Shown in pieces: positions 1 to 4,821 of a stretch of DNA of 8,003 bases. Under the pieces are notes generated by a model, which had not been told where the DNA came from, ran no database searches, and was given only the letters and a program-made list of their open reading frames with translations. The translations under genes and the position numbers were made by a program. The stretch is taken from positions 1-8,003 of the forward strand of contig DATDVK010000096.1 of assembly GCA_035290085.1 (NCBI GenBank), in the 5' to 3' direction. How positions within the stretch are numbered: position 1 is the first letter of the stretch; each line of letters opens with the position of its first letter. Source of the DNA: GWB1-54-5 sp035290085 (GTDB lineage: Bacteria; Patescibacteriota; Gracilibacteria; Peribacterales; Peribacteraceae).

Positions 1-277
1 GACACGATAGCATAGTTGACTTTCAACAACCTTTCACCCGCCGTAGTCCCGCGCATGCGGAACAAAGGGGGGCGACCACCTTGCCCCAAACCGGAGGAAG
101 CGAAGCGACCGACTGGTTTGGGGTCGGCCATCTCTCCGCGGACACGATAGCATAGTTGACTTTCAACAACCTTTCACCCGCCGTAGTCCCGCGCATGCGG
201 AACAAAGGGGGGCGACCACCTTGCCCCAAACCGGAGGAAGCGAAGCGACCGACTGGTTTGGGGTCGGCCATCTCTCC
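1..277 (-). repeat. Two-copy 140-bp tandem repeat with tRNA-Ser-like 5' end
   Basis: Bases 1-137 recur without mismatch at 141-277. The copies are joined by cgc at 138-140, so the period is 140. On the minus strand each copy begins GGAGAGATGGCCGA (277-264 and 137-124), which matches the first 14 bases (acceptor strand plus start of the D arm) of a typical bacterial tRNA-Ser. The match then ends and no anticodon or T arm follows. Each copy carries a perfect 9-bp inverted repeat, ccccaaacc/ggtttgggg (84-92 with 115-123; 224-232 with 255-263), and a palindromic cgcatgcg. Each ends on the minus strand with a promoter-like GTGAAA-17-TATGCT. The window opens exactly at a copy boundary, so the array may continue to the left, or this may be a contig-end assembly duplication. 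Frames that cross it look non-coding. Confidence 0.9.
149..177 (-). promoter_or_regulatory. Promoter-like sequence inside the 140-bp repeat
   Basis: On the minus strand, GTGAAA (177-172) and TATGCT (154-149) are separated by 17 bases, each matching 4 of 6 consensus positions. Transcription would start near 142-140, just before the tRNA-Ser-like segment that begins at 137. An identical copy at 37-9 points off the left edge of the window, where a real tRNA-Ser gene may lie. Function is inferred from spacing only. Confidence 0.4.
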
Positions 278-284
278 AAAGGCT

Positions 285-290
285 ATTGTA
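285..290 (-). promoter_or_regulatory. -10 element upstream of the first tRNA-Ser-like segment
   Basis: TACAAT on the minus strand (290-285) matches the -10 consensus at 5 of 6 positions. It lies 7 bases before the GGAGAG at 277, the usual distance from a -10 box to the 5' end of a tRNA transcript. No convincing -35 is visible. It lies outside the duplicated unit, so it could be the original promoter of the gene from which the repeat arose. Confidence 0.35.
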
Positions 291-372
291 GCGCCCTTCA
301 TCAGACACAAAAGGCTACTTAGGTCAATTGCACATTTCCTGTCATTTTTGCCTGTGGTTTTGGGAATTTTGC

Positions 373-402
373 TTGCATGGCCTGCAGACATCCCCTTAGA
401 AT
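373..402 (+). promoter_or_regulatory. Possible promoter of the histone gene
   Basis: TTGCAT (373-378), an 18-base spacer and TAGAAT (397-402; 5 of 6 matches) would start transcription near 409 and give a leader of about 26 bases. The leader is pyrimidine-rich and has no Shine-Dalgarno sequence. The -35 is weak (3 of 6). The rest of 278-435 shows nothing else recognisable. Confidence 0.35.
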
Positions 403-435
403 CCGCTCTGTTTTATCTCATTACCCTTATTCATT

Positions 436-606
436 ATGAGTTACGTAGTTGCTTCCAAACTCAAGGAACTCGTGAAGAGTCTCGGAATGATGTCCTCCGG
501 AGACCTCGGTGACGCCGCAAGCGCCATGCTCGAGGATGCCGTGAAGAAGGCCGTCAAGCGCGCAAAGGAGAATGGCCGCAAGACTGTTCGCCCCTGCGAC
601 CTTTAG
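436..606 (+). CDS. Small bacterial histone-fold protein
   Basis: This 56-residue basic protein is probably a DNA-binding singlet histone that dimerises and packages or bends DNA. It begins MSYVVASKLKELVKSLG, which suits a short helix 1. A long helix 2 follows at about residues 22-46 (SGDLGDAAS to KRAKENG), then the loop and short helix 3, GRKTVRPCDL (47-56). The ending closely parallels the GRKTIKAEDI block of archaeal HMfB. R48, T50 and D55 keep the spacing of the HMfB residues R52, T54 and D59, the Arg-Thr pair and the Arg-Asp clamp. Helix 3 is cut to about one turn, as described for the Bdellovibrio histone and unlike archaeal histones. ATG 436 is the only sensible start; there is no Shine-Dalgarno sequence. 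The gene stands alone between the tandem repeat and a terminator, convergent with prfB. Cys54 in the last loop is unusual. Assignment to the histone fold is strong; the in vivo role is inferred. Confidence 0.88.
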   Translation: MSYVVASKLKELVKSLGMMSSGDLGDAASAMLEDAVKKAVKRAKENGRKTVRPCDL

Positions 607-633
607 TCTTCCTCCTCAAAGAAGAACAGAACA

Positions 634-657
634 GACGCCCGCGTGGGCGTCTTTTTT
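634..657 (+). terminator. Rho-independent terminator after the histone gene
   Basis: A perfect 7-bp GC-rich stem, GACGCCC (634-640) with GGGCGTC (645-651), closes a GCGT loop and is followed by six T (652-657). It lies 28 bases after the histone stop. On the minus strand the same hairpin sits just after the prfB stop and is followed by TGTTCTGTTC, so it may also end prfB transcription, less efficiently. Confidence 0.9.
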
Positions 658-674
658 GTTGTGCTTCTCTTCCG

Positions 675-1761
675 TTAGAGCCGTGCTTCCCGTTTCAGCT
701 CGGCGTCGATGAAACGCCGGAGGTCGCCAGCCAGCACCCCCTCCGTATCGCTCGTCTCTTCGTCTGTCCGCAGGTCCTTCACCATCTGGTACGGGTGAAG
801 CACGTAACTGCGTATCTGCTGCCCGAAGTCGGCGCTCTTCCTCGCCCCCTTCAATTCCTCTTTTTTCTCCTCATCTTCCGTGCGCTTCCTCTCCAGCAAT
901 TTGGCAGTGAGAATGTTCATGGCCTGCCGGCGGTTCTGCTGCTGGCTGCGCTCGTTCTGGCATGCGACGACTATCCCGGTCGGGATATGTGTGATGCGCA
1001 CGGCGGAATCCGTCTTATTCACCTTCTGCCCGCCGGCACCGCTGCTCCTGTACGTGTCGACGCGCAGATCTTTGGGATCGATTGCTATCTCTGTCGTTTC
1101 CTCGATCTCCGGCAGTACCTCCACGAGCGCGAAACTGGTCTGGCGCAGGTTTTTTGCATTGAACGGGGAGAGCCGCACGAGGCGATGCGTGCCGCGTTCA
1201 CACTTGAGGAGGCCGTATGCCATCGTCCCCTTCACGTGCACCGTCACGGATTTAATGCCCGCTTCCTGTCCGTCCGTCTTCTCCAGGATGTCTGTTCCCC
1301 ACTGCTGCTGCTCGCAGAACCGCAGGTACATCCTAAGCAGGATGGAAGCCCAGTCCTGCGCCTCTGTTCCTCCCGCGCCTCCGCTGATCGTCAGGTAGCA
1401 GTTGCAGGTATCAAACTCGCCGCTCAAGTACAGCTTCGACTCCAGTTCCCCCCATAGCATCAGCAGCTGCGCGTACTCCTTCTCTATATCACCCTGGTCG
1501 CCCTCGGTGGCTTCTGCAGCGAGTCCGACGAGCATTTCCACATTCTCCGCCAGTGCCGCCACCGGTTCCCACTGCGCTTTGAGCGCTCTGAGCTTGGCGA
1601 AGAGAGCGTTGGCTGCCTGCTGGTCGTTCCAGAAATCGGGAGCCTGCGTCTTTCGTTCCAGTTCGGCGATGGTGTTTGGAACTTTTTTCGACTCAAAGAG
1701 AGTCCTTGCCCGTGTTTACAGCAGAGAGGAGATCCTGCAATTTCTGGAGAAGCTCTTCCAC
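675..1761 (-). CDS. prfB: Peptide chain release factor 2 (RF2), with programmed +1 frameshift
   Basis: RF2 reads UAA and UGA in the ribosomal A site and triggers peptide release. The gene has two frames. Codons 1-22 run from GTG 1761 to CTT 1698-1696 and meet an in-frame TGA at 1695-1693. The remaining 339 codons continue in the +1 frame from GAG 1694-1692 to TAA 675. The joined product is 361 residues, against 365 in E. coli. After the joint come the RF2 N-terminal helices, including APDFWND. SPF at about 198-200 is the RF2 stop-recognition tripeptide (RF1 has PxT), and GAGGQ, with GGQ at 243-245, is the catalytic loop. The SPF-to-GGQ distance equals that of E. coli. GTG 1761 is the only standard start in the upstream frame; it has no Shine-Dalgarno sequence. 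A caller that ignores frameshifts would truncate the protein at GTG 1562. The shift lets RF2 shortage raise its own synthesis, as known for E. coli. Confidence 0.95.
1692..1707 (-). promoter_or_regulatory. RF2 programmed +1 frameshift site
   Basis: On the minus strand the sequence reads AAGGACTCTCTTTGAG. CTT (1698-1696) is the slip codon and TGA (1695-1693) the zero-frame stop. Reading resumes at GAG (1694-1692). AAGGA, four bases before CTT, resembles the internal Shine-Dalgarno stimulator (AGGGGG, three bases before CTT in E. coli). The base after TGA is G here, whereas most characterised sites have C. Confidence 0.9.
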
Positions 1762-1789
1762 GGGGAAGGGGAGGAGGGAATACGGTGAT

Positions 1790-1795
1790 ATTGTA
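1790..1795 (-). promoter_or_regulatory. Possible -10 box for prfB
   Basis: TACAAT on the minus strand (1795-1790; 5 of 6 matches) lies 28 bases before the GTG start at 1761. No -35 of similar quality is visible at 16-18 bases. Transcription would give a short pyrimidine-rich leader without Shine-Dalgarno sequence. prfB could also be read through from the small gene upstream, which ends 80 bases before it. Confidence 0.3.
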
Positions 1796-1841
1796 CTCCG
1801 GATGGTGCTTTGAATCTATCTTCTCCTCAAAAGAGAGCGGT

Positions 1842-2072
1842 CTACTGCTTCTTCAGTCCGTTCTTTCGTGCCCACTCCCGTGCCGCAGAGGCGCTCGCGC
1901 CTCCGTTGTAGGGAGCGCAGGTCTTATTCTGCACCGAGACATCTGTGTCTCCGTTCCCATACATGGTGATTTCTACGGTGTTGCCTTTGCTGTCGGAATA
2001 GTGCTCGGTCTTTGGCATAGAATTGGGAAGTGCTGTGGTACACGCTACTCTTCTGAGAGATATTTTTAACAT
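1842..2072 (-). CDS. Small protein of unknown function
   Basis: A 76-codon frame reads MLKISLRRVACTTALPNS and then MPKTEHYSDSKGNTVEIT, ending NGLKKQ. I do not recognise the family. From residue 19 onward codon choice resembles the neighbouring genes and the composition is that of a small soluble protein: an alternating polar/hydrophobic stretch at about residues 26-48 that could form beta strands, then a short Ala-rich helix and a basic tail. The first 18 codons are AT-rich and less gene-like, so the true start may be ATG 2018, giving 58 residues. Neither start has a clear ribosome binding site. No signal peptide or membrane segment is evident. It is divergent from the PilN-like gene and 80 bases upstream of prfB on the same strand, so it may be cotranscribed with prfB. 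Confidence 0.55.
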   Translation of the reverse strand: MLKISLRRVACTTALPNSMPKTEHYSDSKGNTVEITMYGNGDTDVSVQNKTCAPYNGGASASAAREWARKNGLKKQ

Positions 2073-2124
2073 TTTTATTACTTCTTAGCAACTTCTGCCC
2101 GTGGATGGAGAGCCTGTTTTGCGC

Positions 2125-2137
2125 TATACTATGAGGA
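2125..2137 (+). promoter_or_regulatory. -10 box and Shine-Dalgarno before the PilN-like gene
   Basis: TATACT (2125-2130; 5 of 6 matches) is followed at once by GAGGA (2133-2137), seven bases before ATG 2145. A -10 at this place would start transcription near 2137 and leave the Shine-Dalgarno sequence outside the mRNA. Only one of the two is likely to work as written. The Shine-Dalgarno sequence at ideal spacing supports ATG 2145 as start. Confidence 0.4.
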
Positions 2138-2144
2138 AAATACC

Positions 2145-2747
2145 ATGTTACACACAAACAAGAGACGGAGGCAGCAAGTGAGCACCGCAGTGATTGCACA
2201 CCGCAGTGCCGCAGCGCTGTTCCTCTTCTCGTTCGTGTTTCTCGTGCTTCTCGTCTTCTCGCACCTCTATATCCTCCCGAAGGTCACGACGGTGGAGGTG
2301 GCGGGTTCCATGCGCAATGCGCAGGAATTGCGGGAGTATCATGATTCCCTTCTCAAGGATCTGGTGGCCAAAGAGCACGAGCGCAACATGCTCGTTCTTC
2401 CCATGGAGGATAGCGCGTACCACCGCCTGGTGGAGATGAAACATTCGCAGTTCCCCCTGCTCGTGCTGCGTTCTTCCCTGGAGCAGACGGCGCGCCAGTT
2501 GCTTCCGGATGATTCCAATGTGGTGCATGTGGAGTCGATGCGGTACACGCCGGGCGAGAAACGTGCGGAACTCACCGGGGATATCCGCAACGTCGGTTCC
2601 CGCAGCATGACCGTGCTTGCACAGTTGCTTGAGGAACTGCGTGCACAGCCGTTCATTGCCGATATCGCGAGCCCGCGTTTCCGCCGCGTGGAAGATCCGC
2701 GCTTGGGCCCGACCTCGCCGTTTACCATTCGCATCAAACTTCTATGA
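2145..2747 (+). CDS. PilN-like single-pass membrane protein
   Basis: A 200-residue protein with a basic N-terminus (HTNKRRRQQ), one hydrophobic helix at about 22-44, and an outward-facing domain. Residues 55-80 are charged and could form a coiled coil. The C-terminal half (about 130-200: RYTPGEKRAELTGDIRN, then LAQLLEELRAQPFI and a final FTIRIKLL) follows the PilN pattern: a beta strand ending in a glycine, a helix containing a Phe, and closing strands with a ferredoxin-like arrangement. PilN and PilO form the inner-membrane alignment complex of type IV pili or type II secretion systems. The stop overlaps the next start (ATGA, 2744-2747), so the two are translationally coupled. No PilM, PilQ, pilin or ATPase gene is nearby. 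The family call rests on topology, the C-terminal pattern and pairing, and could be wrong. Confidence 0.6.
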   Translation: MLHTNKRRRQQVSTAVIAHRSAAALFLFSFVFLVLLVFSHLYILPKVTTVEVAGSMRNAQELREYHDSLLKDLVAKEHERNMLVLPMEDSAYHRLVEMKHSQFPLLVLRSSLEQTARQLLPDDSNVVHVESMRYTPGEKRAELTGDIRNVGSRSMTVLAQLLEELRAQPFIADIASPRFRRVEDPRLGPTSPFTIRIKLL

Positions 2748-3622
2748 GACGCTGGACACGCTGTTCCCGCCCCATCCGTACCGCACTCTTCTCCGCTGCA
2801 GGCATCGCCATGCTCTCCGCTGCCGGGTTCCTGCTCGCGGAACATGCCACTACTGTCCTGGAAGTGCGTGAGGTGTCACTGCCGCTCGTGGCGGAGATCC
2901 CGCAGTTTGAGCGCAGAATCGCTGTACTCACCGATCAGGTGGAAATGGCCGAGCTCCATGCCGCAACCAGCTTTGGATCCCAGGAGGAGAGCGTCAATGT
3001 CTATGTTCTGCCCGAAGACATAGATTTCGACAGACTTCTCGCGGTGTTTGATATTCTTGGGGAGGAACTCAAGAACGAGAAGCTGCTCACGGAAATTTCC
3101 GAAATCACCATGAGTGATCCCATTCCTGCGCAGGAGGAAGGGCTCTCTGTGCGGTCGGTTTCCATGAAGTTTGCAGCGCATGAAGATGGTGTGCAGACGT
3201 TTCTCTCTCTCGTGAAACTCGCAGGGCTTCTCACCATCGGAGATACGCTCTCCGGAGAGGAACGTCTCCTGCTGCTCCAGAAAACTGAAGAGGAAAATCC
3301 GGCCGGTGTAGTGGCCATAGAGCAGTTCTTCTCCACCGATCTCCTGCACTATGCCCGCGAACCCAAGACCTACGAGACACAGCTCCTGCGTTCGTTCTCT
3401 TCTCCTTCATTCACCAAGACCATCGAAGATACCCTCCAGTCTCCTCTCCTCAGGGACGCCCGCAGGATTCTTGGCGGAGCGGTCGGGACACGGCTGCAGC
3501 AGTACAATCTCTGGCCGCTGCCGCTCATGGTGCTGAGTGACGTCCGCATTCATGCGGGCGGGGCTCCGGGGTGGTTCGTTCTCTCGGTGACAGTAGATGT
3601 CTACAGCCGCGGAAACGACTGA
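2744..3622 (+). CDS. PilO-like single-pass membrane protein
   Basis: A 292-residue protein with a basic start (MRRWTRCSRP), one membrane helix at about 13-32, a short helical stretch (about 50-72), then a folded extracytoplasmic region. Residues 82-165 combine a strand (VNVYVLPED), a helix (DRLLAVFDILGEELK), a strand (SVRSVSMKFAA) and a helix (DGVQTFLSLVKLAGLL). This is the order expected for PilO, whose domain resembles that of PilN. The remaining 120 residues are longer than in standard PilO and unrecognised; they end with two probable strands (PLMVLSDVRIHA, WFVLSVTVDVYS). It begins at ATG 2744 inside the previous stop and ends with TGA. The likely role is a structural inner-membrane partner of the PilN-like protein. 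Confidence that it is a gene is high; the family name is tentative. Confidence 0.6.
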   Translation: MRRWTRCSRPIRTALFSAAGIAMLSAAGFLLAEHATTVLEVREVSLPLVAEIPQFERRIAVLTDQVEMAELHAATSFGSQEESVNVYVLPEDIDFDRLLAVFDILGEELKNEKLLTEISEITMSDPIPAQEEGLSVRSVSMKFAAHEDGVQTFLSLVKLAGLLTIGDTLSGEERLLLLQKTEEENPAGVVAIEQFFSTDLLHYAREPKTYETQLLRSFSSPSFTKTIEDTLQSPLLRDARRILGGAVGTRLQQYNLWPLPLMVLSDVRIHAGGAPGWFVLSVTVDVYSRGND

Positions 3623-3652
3623 GGATACACAAGAGCCGTCGTGAACGAAGTG

Positions 3653-3775
3653 TCCAAGATGCAAATAACAAGGTACCAAACAAAGTCCAATCACCATATT
3701 CCAACTTCCAACGAGCAGTTTGGATTTTTGTATTTTTGAATCTTATTTGGAATAACTTGTTATTTGCATCTTGGA
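3653..3775. repeat. Long AT-rich inverted repeat (MITE-like or terminator hairpin)
   Basis: The arms at 3653-3672 and 3756-3775 (TCCAAGATGC... and ...GCATCTTGGA) are perfectly complementary over 20 bp. Pairing continues inward with a two-base bulge through ccaaa/tttgg (3676-3680 with 3746-3750). The interior holds repeated CCAA words. It lies 30 bases after the PilO-like stop and 73 bases before the infC frame, is much richer in AT than its neighbours, and encodes nothing recognisable. It may terminate the preceding operon (TCTTT follows the stem) or be a small mobile palindrome. No target-site duplication is evident. Confidence 0.85.
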
Positions 3776-3841
3776 TCTTTCCGAGGAGTATATTTTGCGC
3801 AGATTGCGCATCTGGAATCACCAATATAGGACGGTGGTTTC

Positions 3842-3870
3842 TTGACACATGCGCCCAAGGGAATCAAGAT
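3842..3870 (+). promoter_or_regulatory. Possible infC promoter with consensus -35
   Basis: TTGACA (3842-3847) matches the -35 consensus fully. At 17 bases a poor -10, CAAGAT (3865-3870), follows; no better box lies at 16-18. If it is used, transcription would start downstream of ATG 3849 and exclude that codon as the infC start. Confidence 0.35.
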
Positions 3871-4454
3871 TTTGTCTGTCATCCTATTTTTCTTCCCCAC
3901 TGTTTTCTCTGCGTAAACGCCGACAAGCTTCTTCCCACTCCATCCCGCGAGCCAAGAGGCCGCGAACAAACGAAGAGATTCGTGCCGCTCATGTGCTCCT
4001 TGTAACCGATGGTGGTGCCGAGGTTCTCTCTGTCGAAGACGCATTGCAGCGCGCGAAGGGGATGGAAATGGATCTCATAGAGGTTTCTCCCAAGGCCGAT
4101 CCTCCCGTCGTGAAAATAGGGGATGTGGGTCAGCATATGTATCAGGTGAACAAGAAGGAGAAGAAGCAGCGTGCACACAATAAGCAAACGGAGGTGAAGA
4201 CGCTGCGCTTCGGTTTTCGCACGGATCGCCACGATCTCCAGAGACTTATGGACCGTTCGAAGGAGTTCTTCGCCGAGCGCCATCTCGTAAAGTTTATTGT
4301 CCGGCTGCGGGGGCGTGAACTCACCAACAAATCCTATGCGGAGGAGAAGTTGCGCTCTGTCGTGGGGGGTCTCCAGGATGTGGCAGAGGTAGAGCAAGAG
4401 ATTAAGAAACAGGGGAATCAGTTCATCGTGATTCTGCGGGCGAAGAAGAAGTAG
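3849..4454 (+). CDS. infC: Translation initiation factor IF-3
   Basis: IF-3 binds the 30S subunit, keeps it free of 50S and checks the initiator tRNA and start codon. The conserved N-domain opening, RTNEEIRAAHVLLV, lies at about residues 39-52 of the longest frame, followed by DLIEVSPKADPPVVKI. The basic linker (NKKEKKQRAHNK) and C-domain (TLRFGFRTDRHD, then FIVRLRGRELTNKS) complete both domains. The first 31 codons from ATG 3849 look like untranslated leader: TTGACA touches the ATG and there is no Shine-Dalgarno sequence. The true start is probably further in. No GTG or TTG occurs there, and ATC 3942 (IPRAKRPRTN) would give 170 residues, close to the usual size. Non-AUG infC starts are well known: AUU in E. 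coli, AUC in Myxococcus. First gene of infC-rpmI-rplT. The 3' end is certain, the 5' end is not. Confidence 0.95.
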   Translation: MRPRESRFCLSSYFSSPLFSLRKRRQASSHSIPRAKRPRTNEEIRAAHVLLVTDGGAEVLSVEDALQRAKGMEMDLIEVSPKADPPVVKIGDVGQHMYQVNKKEKKQRAHNKQTEVKTLRFGFRTDRHDLQRLMDRSKEFFAERHLVKFIVRLRGRELTNKSYAEEKLRSVVGGLQDVAEVEQEIKKQGNQFIVILRAKKK

Positions 4455-4465
4455 TATCTTAGTTG

Positions 4466-4553
4466 CATTAGCTTCATTAGCTGCATTAGGGATTTGGATG
4501 TTGGGTCTGATGCCTTTTCCCTTCCTAATGAAGCTATCACCCTATTCCCTAAT
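4466..4553 (+). repeat. Tandem 9-mers and interlocking inverted repeats between infC and rpmI
   Basis: Three 9-base units, cattagctt, cattagctg and cattaggga, run from 4466 to 4492. TAGCTTCATTAG (4469-4480) is the exact reverse complement of CTAATGAAGCTA (4525-4536), and ATTAGGGA (4485-4492) of TCCCTAAT (4546-4553). The pairs interlock, so both together would form a pseudoknot in RNA; separately they are alternative hairpins. In E. coli, L20 represses rpmI-rplT through pseudoknots in this part of the operon, so a regulatory role is possible. The fill may equally be a repeat of the AT-rich kind seen elsewhere in this window. Confidence 0.7.
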
Positions 4554-4568
4554 TCCCTGTTTTTCTCC

Positions 4569-4596
4569 TTGAACTTGCCATTTGCGCGGTTATACT
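4569..4596 (+). promoter_or_regulatory. Internal promoter for rpmI-rplT
   Basis: TTGAAC (4569-4574), a 16-base spacer and TATACT (4591-4596) match the consensus at 4 and 5 positions. The start would be near 4603, giving a leader of about 22 pyrimidine-rich bases before GTG 4625. Such transcripts would lack the possible pseudoknot upstream, so L35 and L20 could be made independently of infC. Confidence 0.55.
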
Positions 4597-4624
4597 GCAC
4601 CAGCTTTCTTTCTCCCACTCACAA

Positions 4625-4819
4625 GTGCCGAAGATCAAATCGCACAGCGGCGCAAAGAAACGGGTCCGCAGGACCGGCTCCGGGAAGTTGGCTATGAAGC
4701 GCAGCCGCCGTAACCATCTGCTTCTGCAGAAGAATAAGCGTCAGAAGCGCCTGAACCGCACGCTCGTGCCGGAAAATACCGAGAGGAAAGCTCTCATCTC
4801 TGTTCTTCCTTATCTCTAG
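4625..4819 (+). CDS. rpmI: Large ribosomal subunit protein bL35
   Basis: A 64-residue, very basic protein of the 50S subunit. The N-terminus MPKIKSHSGAKKRVRRTGSGK is the L35 signature, which is PKxKTxxxxxKRFxxTGxGK in most bacteria, here with S for T at residue 6 and V for F at 14. The family pattern continues with KRSRRNHLLLQKNKRQKRLNR. Length is normal. The start is GTG, fixed by the conserved PKIK that follows; no Shine-Dalgarno sequence precedes it (tctttctcccactcacaa). It is separated from infC by 170 bases with a promoter and repeats, and from rplT by 2 bases. Confidence 0.97.
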   Translation: MPKIKSHSGAKKRVRRTGSGKLAMKRSRRNHLLLQKNKRQKRLNRTLVPENTERKALISVLPYL

Positions 4820-4821
4820 AC

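Noticed and set aside
1..277. A complete tRNA-Ser gene on the minus strand
   Set aside because: Only the first 14 bases fit. No anticodon stem, variable arm, T arm or matching acceptor 3' strand follows in either copy.
1..277. CRISPR array
   Set aside because: The unit is 140 bases with identical content and only a 3-base joint; there are no alternating short repeats and unique spacers.
23..391. Minus-strand reading frame through the repeat
   Set aside because: It crosses the tandem repeat so its sequence is itself repeated, its composition is not gene-like, and its GGAGAG-ATG context is better explained by the tRNA-Ser-like segment.
156..512. Plus-strand frame overlapping the histone gene
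   Set aside because: It runs through the repeat and then out of frame into the histone gene, which has clear family signatures.
795..1457. Plus-strand open frames opposite prfB
   Set aside because: They are antisense shadows of a conserved RF2 gene; their translations show no recognisable protein.
675..1562. RF2 as a truncated or pseudogenised protein
   Set aside because: The missing N-terminus is present in the adjacent frame, joined by a recognisable CTT-TGA frameshift site.
2339..2845. Minus-strand frame opposite the PilN-like gene
   Set aside because: Ser/Arg-rich shadow translation without gene-like composition; the plus-strand pair has a binding site, membrane helices and coupled starts.
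3653..3775. Insertion sequence
   Set aside because: There is no transposase frame and no target-site duplication; only a non-coding palindrome can be supported.
3571..4005. Plus-strand frame across the palindrome at 3653-3775
   Set aside because: It translates the inverted repeat and overlaps infC in another frame; no coding signature.
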